A stretch of DNA of 64,000 nucleotides, from contig CM020620.1 in the NCBI GenBank assembly GCA_009829735.1, forward strand, positions 4,580,299-4,644,298, in the 5' to 3' direction. A program made the translations under genes and the position numbers. This document shows, in pieces, positions 53,198 through 63,230 of the stretch. A model generated the notes under the pieces. That model ran no database searches. It was not told where the DNA came from and worked only from the letters and a program-made list of their open reading frames with translations. The DNA comes from Pyropia yezoensis (Eukaryota > Rhodophyta > Bangiophyceae > Bangiales > Bangiaceae). Each line of letters begins with the position of its first letter. Position 1 is the stretch's first letter.

Positions 53198-54222
53198 AGG
53201 GCGGCGCCCCCGCCGTCGGAGAGGCTTTTGGCGCGGGGGTGCCCCCCGCGCCGCGGCTGTATCCATTGGTAGACCGGTCCGAGACGACGGAGCGCGGCGG
53301 CGGCGGCAAGGACGCGCCGGCCTTTGTGGACCATGGATGGGGGGCGGAAGCGGCAGCGGCGGCGGCGGCGGCCGGCGGGGACCTCCCGCTTGCGCCGCTC
53401 TCTCCATTCCACCCCGACGCGGACCCGCCAGACTCGCTGGACGGGGAGGTGGCCGACGGTGCCACGCTGGTGGTGGCCCGCCCCGCCGCCGCCGCCACAA
53501 CAACACGCGCCGTGTCGTTCCCAGAGTGGACGCCACCGCCGCCGCCGCCGGTTGAGGAGGCTCCGGCCGTGGCTGGGACAGACGCGCTGGTCGTTGCCGG
53601 CGCGCCCGGCGGCGCCGCCGCCCCCCCGTCCCGGCTGTCTGAGGTACTCGGGGAGGGCCTCAAGGCGGTCATTGACGTGGGCGTGGAGCCCATTGTCAAG
53701 GCCGCCCAACTGGCCTGGGCCGACGGCGAGGGCCTCCGCCTGCTGGGCGCGCCCGAGGACGTTGACGGGGGGGGGGGGACCACCGACGGTCGGATCTTGG
53801 TCAACGACGGTGGCCGCGACGTGGGCGTCCACGACCGGGGCGGCGACAGCGTCAGCCGGCGGCCGTCGCTCCCGCCCGCGGGGGTGGCAGCGCTCGCCAC
53901 CAGCCTCCACGGCGCCCTCACCGACGATGGGGTGGCGTGGGCGCCCGCAACGGCCATTGCCGCCGCCCTCCACGCGCTGCTGTCGGTCACCTGGGTCGGC
54001 CGCGCCGTCCAGTGGGTGCACGCCAAGCACACGGAGAAGGAGCGGAAGGCCGCTCGGCGGCGGCTGCGGCGGCAGCAGGGCGCCTGGTGGCAGGCGCCCC
54101 CGTCGGCCAAGGCGTCGCCGTCCGCCGCCGGCTGGGGCGGAGGCGCGTGGGGGCCGGGGGGGGGGTGCGGCCACCGCGGGTGTGGCGGCCGGTCCGCCAG
54201 TAGCCGACGGGGCGCGTGCTAA
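53198..54222 (+). pseudogene. PB1-domain protein gene copy lacking the PB1 domain
   Basis: Copy of PB1-protein codons from about residue 107 (GGAPAVGEAFGAG) to the natural stop. The start codon, PB1 domain and promoter are lost in the 2375-base deletion. The frame is open upstream for 184 bases into antisense pyrophosphatase sequence, with an ATG at 53014 (MRRVAYQVGIRR), so a 402-residue chimeric product is possible in principle. Confidence 0.88.
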
Positions 54223-55371
54223 ACGGTGCGCCGGGGGGGGGGGTGCGGCGGTGGATGGCCACGTGGCGCCATCGCGTACGTAGCGTACCGTGGGTAGGCA
54301 CCGAGGCGGCAGTAACGGGGTCGCGGGGTTATCGTGGCCGCCGTCACGCCGGGCCGGGGGTCCTGACGACCATCGTCATTTACTGTAGGATGTGAGTCGG
54401 TAGACTGCGGCTGTATGGGTGACGATCATGTAAATACTTCACTGGGCTTGACGATGGGGCACTCGACGCCCGTTCGCCCTGCTTCCGCCCCGTGTGTCCC
54501 GCGACGATCCTCATGTCGTCCTCCTTGAATACGCCGATTGCGTCGGTGCGCTCTCAGCGTCGCGCCCTGTCCGGGCCAAATGGGGGTCACAGGGCCGCCT
54601 CACCACGGCACGCCACCGACACCACATATAGCCGTGCACAGGCTGATACGCATGGTCATTCGCAGCGTTCGCGGCATGCACTACACGGTCCACGTGTAGC
54701 GCACTGGCTGGGCGTCGCGGACATTCCCCCTCCCCCCCCCCCCCCCCCCCCCCCCGACCCCGTCATTGCCGTAGAATATGCCTGGTTAAGCCTCCCCTTC
54801 CAAGCCCAGCACGCTACAGGGAAACGTGCTCCGCGCGCATCCCTTGGACGCGGCAAGCAAGTGTTGATCCACCGCTCCCACAACGGAAGAGGGTCTGGCA
54901 CCCCTCAGGGGGAGAGTGCCCCCCAGGGTTGGGCCCGATACACACGCGCGGCGGCTGGTGACCAGCCCGGGAGGAAAGAATAGAACGAGCTCGATTTCTA
55001 TCTGGTAACCTACGCCGCGCAGTCGAAGTCAAGTGCTTCGCCACACAAGAGAAACGAAAAGTAAGAGGGAAGCCGCGGCCTGCCGCGGGCACCCCGATGC
55101 CGAATGCAACGCCCCCTGGTTCATCCCCCCCACCCCGACGCCTCCGTTGCCGCTCTCATCCAGGGCCATCCTCGTCCGACGTAGGGGGGGGCGCGCTGCC
55201 GTCAGGGGCGGGCGTTGTCCCACCCACCCGCCCAGCGGCCGCGCAGCCGTCATTGACCTACGGCGATGGCGACGGCGGCGACACGTAGCGGCGTCGGCAC
55301 GACAGCACCCACCCCCCAGACCCCTCCCCCCGCGTTGAACTGGCCGGCTACGGGACGGCCCCGCCGGCAGT

Positions 55372-55821
55372 CTACTTGGCAGCAGACGCAAAGGGCAGCA
55401 CCTTGCAAAATTGGGGCACCCGCACGCACGTGCGGACAATCTTGCGGGCGCGGCAGCGGTAGCAGCCGCGGCACCAGGAGAGGGCGGAGCAGCGGCCGAC
55501 GATGGTGCCGCCCTCGCCGGTGGGGGCGCCAAACGGCTTGGCAGGCGCGCCGTACCACCAGTAGTAGGCAACCGCCGAGCGGGTGACGCACCGGCTGCCG
55601 CAGGTGCGGATGGGGCAGAACCCTGGCCGGAAGGGGAGGGAGAGGCCAGGGGCGCCGCCAGCGCCACCCGATGGCGGCGGCGCCCTCTTGGGCGCCGCAA
55701 ACGTCTCCTCTGTGGCGCCATCGTCCGCGGCGAGCGCATCCTGTGCGGCGGCGCCACCCGCCACCGCCATGATGGTGAGGGCCACGGTAGCAAACAGGAT
55801 GGCGGCGTTGAAGGATCGCAT
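55372..55821 (-). CDS. Small secreted cysteine-rich protein, second copy
   Basis: Identical protein to the gene at 47741-48190: signal peptide MRSFNAAILFATVALTIM and nine cysteines. The frame is open upstream to 55950 here because of one extra G just before the start. I keep the MRSF start because it gives the signal peptide and agrees with the first copy. It has its own TATA-like element at 55987-55997, so unlike its two truncated neighbours it should be expressible. Confidence 0.7.
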   Translation of the reverse strand: MRSFNAAILFATVALTIMAVAGGAAAQDALAADDGATEETFAAPKRAPPPSGGAGGAPGLSLPFRPGFCPIRTCGSRCVTRSAVAYYWWYGAPAKPFGAPTGEGGTIVGRCSALSWCRGCYRCRARKIVRTCVRVPQFCKVLPFASAAK

Positions 55822-55986
55822 GGCGGCGACCCTGGGGGCGGGCGGCGGGGGGCTAGGGACGGGGAGCCCGGCGGGCTGGCTGGGGATGGCGGGGGCTGGG
55901 CAGGTGGGTGGGCGGGTGGATAGGGGGGCAGGTGAGTGGCGTGGTGGCATGAACAGAGGGGTCGTCCACCTCCACGCCGCGGCGCT

Positions 55987-55997
55987 CCCTTTTTATG
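55987..55997 (-). promoter_or_regulatory. TATA-like element, second copy
   Basis: CATAAAAAGGG on the minus strand, identical to the element at 48355-48365. Confidence 0.38.
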
Positions 55998-57110
55998 CGC
56001 GTCCCGCCGCGGCGAGCAAGGTGGGACGCTCCCCTGCCGACCCCCTCCCCGCCTTGCCCCGCGCACGCCCCAAGGCCGCGCCACTGGCGGCGGCGGCGCC
56101 GCCGGCGGGGTGCCGCCGCCAGGGCACGGGCGAGCGCCCCCCTCCGCCTGCCTTCACCCCACAGGGCCGTCCCCGCCGCGCGGCCGCCCGGGCACCTCGG
56201 GAAGGGAGCGGCGGCCGTGGAGCCGCGCATAGCGGAGACGAGCTTTCCCCGCTGGGGCTGCACCTCCCCCTTCTTTTTTCCGTACTGCCTTGCCCCTCTG
56301 GTGGGGATACCGTGGGGGGTGGGGGCGGGGTGCAGGGCAGCGCCTCGCCGCCACCAGCCGCCGCTGCTGTGCCCTTTCGGGGAGGGCGCCGCGCCCGCCG
56401 ACACGCGGCGGGGCGCCCTCCCCCCTGCCGTTTCCCGGACGTGACGACGTGCAACAAGGCGTAGCGTCGTGGGGGCGGGCGTGCGCATAGCACGGCGGTA
56501 CCGTACACGCACCCCCCCCCCCCCACGTCCCTTTCCCCATCATCCCTGCCCCCACGCACCAGAAACCTCGACACGTCACATTTTGCGGGGGGAAGGGGGG
56601 ACGGGGAAGAAGAGGCGGGCCAACGCCCCCCGCCCTCCCCCCCGCCCCCCCCCGCCCACCCAGCCGACGCCTGGTGCGGGGGAGGAGACTGCCGCGAACT
56701 GGAGCCGCCGGGCACCCGCCGTCGGCTGACGCGACGGTGGTCGCGCCGGCGCGGCGGCGGGGGGCCGCCAGGCGTCAGGGGGGGGGGGGGGAACACGACG
56801 GAGCGGGTGAGCCGACGTGCGGCGGCGACCGCGTCACGTCGGCCAGCGGGAGGCGTGCTGACCCCCCCCGCCGGGCCCCCCTCACAAACCTCTCCTCTCT
56901 CTCCCCCAGGCCCCCCTCGTCTTCCCCCCCACCCCCCACCGCGCTCCTCTCCCCACCCCTCCTCTCTCTCCCCAGCCCTTCCGCTCGCTGGGCCGTTGGC
57001 GACGGCGCACTCCCCGTCGGCCGAGGGCGGCCGCATCCGTCCGCTGCCGCCAGCTGGCTGGGCTGCAGCCGGGCTCTGGGCGCTCCCCCCCCCCCCCCCC
57101 CCCTGACACA

Positions 57111-57991
57111 ATGCCTACCAGAGCAGACCCGGCGGCCTCCCGCCAGCGGGGTACACCGCGGCAAAGGGCCCTTTCCTCGCAGGGGCTCGGCAGCGGGCCA
57201 GCGGTTGCTGCCAAAAGTCAAATACAAAAAAAAGGCCAGAAAGACACTACCGGGGGCCCTCCGCTCCCACGAAGAGGAAGGGGCACAAAAGAGACACAGC
57301 CTGGGGGAACTTTGACTATTTTTCAGTCCCGCGGGTGGCCTCGCAGGCGGACCGGCGGCATCCGACAATGGGGCGCCCAGAAAAGAGGACAGGGGGGGGG
57401 GGGCAACTGGAGGGCGAGGCGCCTGGACGCCCATGCACACTGCCAGCGGCCAGACCGCCGCCTGCGGCTGTGGTGGAGCTGCCCCGGTTCGTACAAGAGC
57501 CACTGGATCTGTTTCCCAGACGCCCTCGTGACCGGCACGGTGGGGACCGAGCGCCGCACCGACGCCGCCTGCGACACCAGTGCCACATGGGGCGGTGCGC
57601 GTGCGGCCGTTGAGGTGCCCAGAGCGGTGGTGGGCGGCGCAGGCGAAGCGGCGTTGACAGGCCTGCTTGTAGCCGCCGCCGACCCGCAGGGAGGCAACAC
57701 AGAAGCGTCAACCAACTCCCCAGACCTCTCGGCTACATCCCCTGACTATTGCATGTACGGCGATGCGGCGGCCAGGGTGTTGGCGTCTTTTGTCCACCCC
57801 CCAGCAGACTATTCATTTTCAGCTGCGAAGGTGCAGACGACGTGACCGAACAACACGTCGGCGCGGTAGCAGCTCCGAGTGCGGCAGAAGAACTGGGCGC
57901 CGCCGCAGCGTGTGCTGCCCTCTCTTTGGCCTTGAGCATTCTGCAGACAGACCCCAGCGGCCTGCAGCAGACGGCGCAGCGCGTGTGCTGA
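57111..57991 (+). CDS. Putative two-exon gene, second copy, longer N-terminus
   Basis: Exons at 57111-57754 and 57823-57991, as in copy 1. Here the G run (57392-57403) has 12 bases, which keeps the ATG at 57111 (MPTRADPAASRQRG) in frame with the rest and gives 270 residues. The N-terminal 95 residues are basic and low in complexity, so this may be chance. Family unknown. Confidence 0.3.
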
Positions 57992-58949
57992 GCGGCCGGC
58001 AGCAAGGCGGTGGGGACGGACTGCCGCCGACCGTAGCCGGCTGGTGTCAGTGCATATGCCAGCCACTCCACACCTCCCCTTCCCAAGCGAGACAGAATAA
58101 GAACAAAGCAGTCACGATATCAAACACCTGCCATGCCAGGAAAGGCGGGGGGAGGGGTAGGGGGGTTGGACCGCTGGGCCTGGGTAGCGGCGGCAGCGGT
58201 GGCGGTGGCCCTCCCCACAGCAGGGCGGGGGGGGGCGGAAGGGAAGGAGGAGGGGGTGCGCCCCCGCACTGGAAAGGGTGCGCGGGCGGGCGGGGCGGGG
58301 AGAACGCCGTGCCAAGCGGAGGCTGTTCTTCATGCCGTCTCACGCGGGCGTGTGACCTGCGTGGTGTGTGCGGGGGGAGGGCGGAACGGCAGAGGCGGGG
58401 TAGTTGCCGAGCGCAGTATGGGGAGGAGCTGGCGTCAGCGGGTTGACCTCGCTCCTGTCCTGGTCACACCCTGCAGCTTGACCGTGACGCTGTCTCGGGA
58501 TATTCATGGTACAGCTCAAGTGGCGGCCCGGCCGCGCATATGTATTGCTGCGCCTCATGTGTAATTATACAGTACTGTACGAACCATACAGTACAGCACA
58601 TATTGCACTAAACTGTATCAAAAAGTACACACAAGTACTAGATAACCGGGAGGGGAATTGCAGCATGCCATCAACGCAAGACCTTTACTGGCCATGGGAG
58701 AGAGCTCTCTCTACCATGCAAAGAAGGCTATCTACCGTCCGCGTCGGCATCGCCCGACGCGTCGGCGTAGTCCGCGCCGGCACAACCCGGTGCGGCACAA
58801 GAAGGAAGGGCGAACTGCCCTTCCCGGATGCGCGCGCGCCAAAAGAAAACGCGCGCGCGGGGAGGATAGGGGACGCGGCAAAAAGGAGGACGTTGCCGCC
58901 CCCCGGGTGGCACCGGAGGGGTCGGCTCGGCCGCCTCAAGCCGCGCCCA

Positions 58950-58983
<34 letters not shown>

Positions 58984-59295
58984 CCCCACCGGCAGCCCGT
59001 CGCCGGGCTGCCGGGTGGTGCGTGCGTCGAGGCGGGTTGCCGTGCGGCGGCGTCGGCTGCGCGGCGGCGGCGCCGCCACTCCCGCCATCCCGCCGCCCAG
59101 GCGGTACTTGGGGTCCGGTCTACTCGGTCCGCCGCCGCGGCCTGCCAAGCGGCGCTGGCTCCCGCCGACGCCGGCTGGCTGCCGCCGCGGCCTGCCAGGC
59201 TGCGCTGGCTCCCGCCGACGCCGGCCGGCTGGCCGCGGCTACCGCCGGCGTGCGCCCTGGCCACGTACAGCGGCGTTCGGGCCGCCCCCTCACAG
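57992..59295. other. Second copy of the intergenic stretch at 50357-51669
   Basis: Repeats the AT-rich island with TACAGTACTGTA (near 58566-58577), the GC inverted repeat, the C run (here 30 bases, 58953-58982) and the two 49-base units. It ends at CAG 59293-59295, where unique sequence starts. Confidence 0.6.
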
Positions 59296-59497
59296 GCAGG
59301 CCAATTAACAGGCTTGTCATTCGGTGGGGAAAGGGAGCGGAACCGGAACCGATAAGGGCAGGATGCCATCATGTCGGAGATCGGGAAGGCCGCGCCCGCC
59401 CGCCGGCCGGTGGCGTAGCGGCCCAACCAGGTCCAGGATGCCTCCGATGCCGCCCTCGTGGCGTCAATGTAGTGCATGTAAGCCGTCTTGATGCCGG
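59296..59497 (-). other. Unique sequence between duplication and LTR, possible exon fragment
   Basis: The minus strand has a protein-like open frame here (TGIKTAYMHYIDATR, SWTWLGRYATG, AAFPISDMMASCPYRF). It begins at the LTR edge and runs into the duplicated DNA, where it loses character. It may be a piece of a gene cut by both rearrangements. No family recognised. Confidence 0.25.
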
Positions 59498-59859
59498 TGT
59501 AGGACAATAGGCATCCGCTGCACGTCCACTCTCAGGGAACAATCACCACGGGGGATCGGCACCAACGTCACCGGGAGGCCAAGGTTGCTGTCCTTGGAGC
59601 GTAAGCCACGGGACCAAGATGGGAGCCCAAATGGGAGGGGTTTGTTGTTCTACCATGGCCGGCGGTGGATTCGCCGCTGGCCCCCTCGTTATAAACCCTC
59701 GGAGACACTACTAACTACCCTCCACCGCAAGATGCAAGTCCCTCTGGTCATACGTAACTTATAGATACCGTGACCAGTACGGACTCCCAAATTGAAAGTT
59801 AAGGGTTAGAAGTAGCATCCTAATATTAGGGTCACAATACGGACAACCATATTGCTACA
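59498..59859 (-). repeat. 3' LTR, 362 bp
   Basis: On the minus strand it begins TGTAGCAATATGG and ends CCTACA, giving matched termini TGTAG/CTACA. A TATA-like GTTTATAACG lies inside (near 59687-59696). No second copy is in the window to confirm the borders. Confidence 0.55.
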
Positions 59860-59872
59860 TATCCCCCCCTTA
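59860..59872 (-). other. Polypurine tract candidate
   Basis: On the minus strand CTAAGGGGGGGATA stands directly before the LTR start TGTAG. That is the place and composition of the plus-strand primer of LTR retroelements. It fixes the element's direction as minus. Confidence 0.5.
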
Positions 59873-60448
59873 GATTCGGCCCGTCCTCGGGTCGAGTTGC
59901 ATTCGGGGTTCCGAATGTAAGTGGGTCGCGTGACCGTTTACCAGTCGGGTGGGGCTTTGCGCCCTGTCGCGACAGACACCCGTTTTCGAGGTTGTCTGAG
60001 GGGGGTGCCCCCCTTTGTGTGGTACACACACGATCCGTTTTCCGGACCGTTGAATTCCCGATGCGGGTTTCTGTTCACGACCCCCCTTTCCGAGGGGTGG
60101 TGCAAGCGGATCCGCCACCAGGCGTCTTGTGGTAGGGGGGCCCCTCTCGCGGGACGATTGAGTGGGTGGCGGGGGTTGCCCGCGTTGCGTGGGGGCGGTT
60201 GGGGGTGACCCCCCTTGGTTACCCCGTGTGAGGGGGGGCGTGGCCCCGATCCAGGTGCCTGGGTGGAGCGCCCTCGTAGCTCGGCTGGCGCGGGTCGTCC
60301 CGCGCTACCGTATCGCTCGTGCTGAGCTGTGTGGTTATAAGCGCGGGTGCCCGCGCTTCCCTGGCTCGTCCGCGCGAGCGTTCCTTGTACCGGGTCGAGC
60401 CGGCTGCGGCTTTTCGGCACGGGGCGCCCCTGCTACCCCGGTTTTACC

Positions 60449-61207
60449 ATGTCGGACCCCCAGGTACCCGAGGGCGAGGACGACCTCCTGCTTGAGGAGG
60501 AGGAAGAGGTGACGGTGGACGACGTTCCCGTCTCTGCCACCGCCGCCGAGTGCTTCTTGGAGAGCCCGTCGGAGGACGAAGGCGACCGGGTGACCGTTCG
60601 TGTGGCCCCGGAAGGTGCGCCGGGTGGATTGTCGTCCGTGTGCAGCGGCACGACGGCTCCGTCGAGTGGCGGGCAACCGCTTGTAGCGGCTGCCTATACC
60701 CCTACTCCTCCGGCAGCCCGGATGGCTCCTGTCGCCGGTGCCGGCGCGGCTCTACCTCAAGACGGCGTCGCCGGCGTGTCGGACAGTCGTGGCGGCACCC
60801 CGGCCGGGACGGCGGGTCAAGACGGCGCGGGTGCCCGCCCGGTTGGTGTGTCCGCGGCGGCGGGTAACGGGTCTACCCCTGCTGCCCCCGTGGTGCCCAC
60901 GTCGGGACCGGGTGGCGGCGATGCTCTGCCCGCGGTGCCGCGGACGCTTGGTGGTCAAGAAGTGTCTACCCCGATGGCAGTGGACTCCGGGAGGTACTCC
61001 GGGCGGGCGCCCGCCCTTCTTCTTCCTCCTCGGCCCCGTGCTCCTCCGGTGCCGGCCCATCTGCCGGTGGGGCTCCCCCCGGCGCCCCCGATTCTTCCTG
61101 GTCCTGCCTGGGTTGCCCCGTTGGGTGGCGGCGTCGCCTTGGCGGCAGGTCAACCCGCCATGTCGATGGCCGACTTGGTGGCTCGGGTTCGAGGCATGAC
61201 TGTGTAG
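60449..61207 (+). CDS. Antisense open frame A of the retrotransposon (acidic, Pro/Gly-rich)
   Basis: 252 residues from ATG 60449 (context TTTTACCATG): MSDPQVPEGEDDLLLEEEEE, then a long disordered Pro/Gly/Ala segment, ending MADLVARVRGMTV and TAG. It lies on the strand opposite to pol. The acidic head and disordered body resemble the start of a Gag-like or accessory protein, but no domain is recognisable. Immediately after the TAG the same frame continues with MDSAGRTRVDFHLV, so the stop may be a suppressed or decayed codon. Confidence 0.45.
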   Translation: MSDPQVPEGEDDLLLEEEEEVTVDDVPVSATAAECFLESPSEDEGDRVTVRVAPEGAPGGLSSVCSGTTAPSSGGQPLVAAAYTPTPPAARMAPVAGAGAALPQDGVAGVSDSRGGTPAGTAGQDGAGARPVGVSAAAGNGSTPAAPVVPTSGPGGGDALPAVPRTLGGQEVSTPMAVDSGRYSGRAPALLLPPRPRAPPVPAHLPVGLPPAPPILPGPAWVAPLGGGVALAAGQPAMSMADLVARVRGMTV

Positions 61208-61213
61208 GAGTCG

Positions 61214-62339
61214 ATGGACTCCGCTGGGCGGACGCGGGTGGACTTCCACCTGGTGCATCCCCGTGGAGAGACCTCCCGGCGCGTCAAGGTGGACCCGAGT
61301 TGGGAGCGGGAGTTGGTGCGGCTGGTCAACCAGCCGAACGCGGTCCGGGTGGAACATCATTGGATCCTGAGCCAGCCGGACGACCGGCATGCGCAGCTCT
61401 GGCGCACCCGGATGGGGCGGGGTGAGGTCCACCTCGACTCCGCCTTCGGGATATGCGACTTGATTGCCCCCGCGTTGCCGCGGGAGGTTGACTACCTGGC
61501 TAGTGCTCGGGGGGTTGCGGCGGCGGCGGAGCCGGTGGCGTTTGGAGTACTTCCCGGGGGTATCCCCGTACCTGACGTTGACGGCTCCGTACCCGCCCAT
61601 GGCGGGGTTGAAGTCGGCATCGAGTTGGCGACACAACCATGGTGTCATGGCGGATGCGTTCCGCACCGATATAACGTGTGCGTTGCAGACCGGTAACGGT
61701 CGTGCGCCGGTGTACACTGCCGTGCGCCCGCCTCTGTGGCAGGAGGGGTGGGAACCCGCCCCTGCTTTCCGGTTTGACACCGGCTCCTGTCTCCGATACT
61801 TCGGGAGTGTGTTGGCCTCCCGGCCGGTCCACCCGTTACAGGAGACCTTCACCCTTGAGGTTACCCTCGGGCAGGCTTCATCCTTCTTGCTGTCCGTCCG
61901 CCGGCAGGGGCGCCTGTTTCATCTTCCGACGGGTGTCCGTCGGCATATCGGGCAGCTGGGCGTGGACATGATAGCTGCCAAGACCGGGTTGGCCCGGGAG
62001 TTCGAGGCCCTGCTGGCCGTTCACGATGCCGTGAACTGGGCTGGGGTGTTGGCCCTTCCCCCGTACCGGAACCCGCAGGCTGGGGCTTCCCCCTTGACTC
62101 GTCACTCGTTGAGTATCCGGCGTACTCAGCCGGGTGAGCCCAATTGCCGGGGGTGGGCGTCCACCGAGGCTGTTGCTGACCTGGGTATTCCCATGGTTAT
62201 CCATGACCCTCTTCAGATCCTCGCCCCGTGGTTCGGTAACCCGATACCGGTGGCGGTTGGCCGTCGTCCCCGAGAGTGGGGCTCTGCGGGTGGGGAGCGT
62301 GAGGTGTCCCGTCGTCGGGCGGAGCCCCGCCGGGTTTAA
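61214..62339 (+). pseudogene. Antisense open frame B, frameshifted
   Basis: It starts MDSAGRTRVDFHLVHPRGE in the same frame as A and stays protein-like to about 61505 (WILSQPDDRHAQLWRTRMG). From there the better coding character moves to the next frame (RWRLEYFPGVSPYLTL, VMADAFRTDITCALQ, RFDTGSCLRYFGSVL, LLAVHDAVNWAGVLALPP), which ends TAA at 62337-62339. A G run at 61509-61514 sits at the shift. It could be one damaged protein or two overlapping ones. No domain recognised. Confidence 0.4.
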
Positions 62340-62780
62340 GGTGTAGCCCCTTCAGTAGGGTCCTACCGGGCCTCGTATCAGGCGCCACCGGCTCCGGTGC
62401 TAGCCGCGTCGGCTCCTGTGGCTCCTCTGGCTGCGCCAGTGTCACCTCCCGCCCCTGTTATGCGTGACGGGGGTCTTCGTCTATGGTATGAGGGCGTTGA
62501 CGCCCTCATTGCCCGTGAGATGCGGGAGGGTCTCTCTGTTAGCAGGGGAGATATCCCTCCAGGTGCTGCGCTGGTTGGGTCCGCGCGTTGCTTTGGTGGC
62601 GTGCTGGACCGCCTCCAGTCCGCTCTGGCGGACGTGGAGGCTGGCCGCAGCACCCTCGTCCAGCAATGCACCGAGGTAACTCGGGTGATTGACCGTCGTG
62701 AGATTGCCGACCGGTGGAGCATGGAGGTGTACGCGCTTACGCGTGAGTGGCCTCCCTCGGGCAGTGGGTCTACCCACTGA
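62340..62780 (+). CDS. Antisense open frame C
   Basis: The same frame as the end of B continues after the TAA as a Pro/Ala linker, and then an amphipathic helical segment: WYEGVDALIAREMREGLS, FGGVLDRLQSALADVEAG, VIDRREIADRWSMEVYAL. It stops at TGA near 62778. Possibly a coiled-coil C-terminus of the same antisense protein. Confidence 0.4.
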   Translation, partial: GVAPSVGSYRASYQAPPAPVLAASAPVAPLAAPVSPPAPVMRDGGLRLWYEGVDALIAREMREGLSVSRGDIPPGAALVGSARCFGGVLDRLQSALADVEAGRSTLVQQCTEVTRVIDRREIADRWSMEVYALTREWPPSGSGSTH

Positions 62781-63230
62781 GGAGTGCTATTGTTTGTGAG
62801 GCAGAGGGACTCGGTGACCCTTATGGTGGCCGGGTAGTAGTGAGTATAAACTCATCCCCCGTTGGGGCGTTTGCATGATACCAATGCCTGCCTTTGGGGA
62901 GTACCCCGTCTGACTTAGCCGTGGCCTGCCTCGGTTCTTTCTCGCGCCCCCAACCCATCCTGGTTGGTTAATACTCCTGAAGGTCAACCTTCCTTGGTCC
63001 GTCACTCGGCCCATGGATGAAGGTTTACATTGGTGTAAGCCTCAGGTCACTTTGACATTATCGGAGTTAGTAATCTCCTTCAAGTAAACTTGTAAAAGTC
63101 AGTAGCTTACTTAGTTCGCCTAAGTCCACTCCAACTTAGTGAACCTAAGTCTTGCCGAATCCATGTGACACCCTACTTAGTAGGTATAAGCCTCACCCCC
63201 CAACAGCCGAAGTCGGCGTCGGTTGGGTTG
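62781..63230. other. Non-coding region between antisense frames and pol
   Basis: AT-richer than its surroundings, with several CTTAGT/CCTAAGT elements (63098-63190) forming imperfect inverted repeats. On the minus strand it begins TGTAACAACCC at 63235, overlapping the pol stop. Near 62876-62892 it contains TTGGTATCATGC, which resembles a primer-binding site. These could mark an LTR of another copy. Confidence 0.35.

Larger units (their letters stand above)
51667..59295. repeat. Large tandem duplication, unit 2, with 2375-base internal deletion
   Basis: Same order and orientation as unit 1. Differences are a handful of substitutions (for example 47700, 49267, 51313 and 51659 in unit 1) and length changes in homopolymers: C run 39 to 30, G run 11 to 12, other runs by one or two. 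The internal junction at 53197/53198 joins base 43192 to base 45568 without microhomology. Confidence 0.95.

Noticed and set aside
60752..61852. 366-codon minus-strand frame in the retrotransposon
   Set aside because: The plus strand has better protein character and a good start context. The minus frame has no Gag, protease or other motif.
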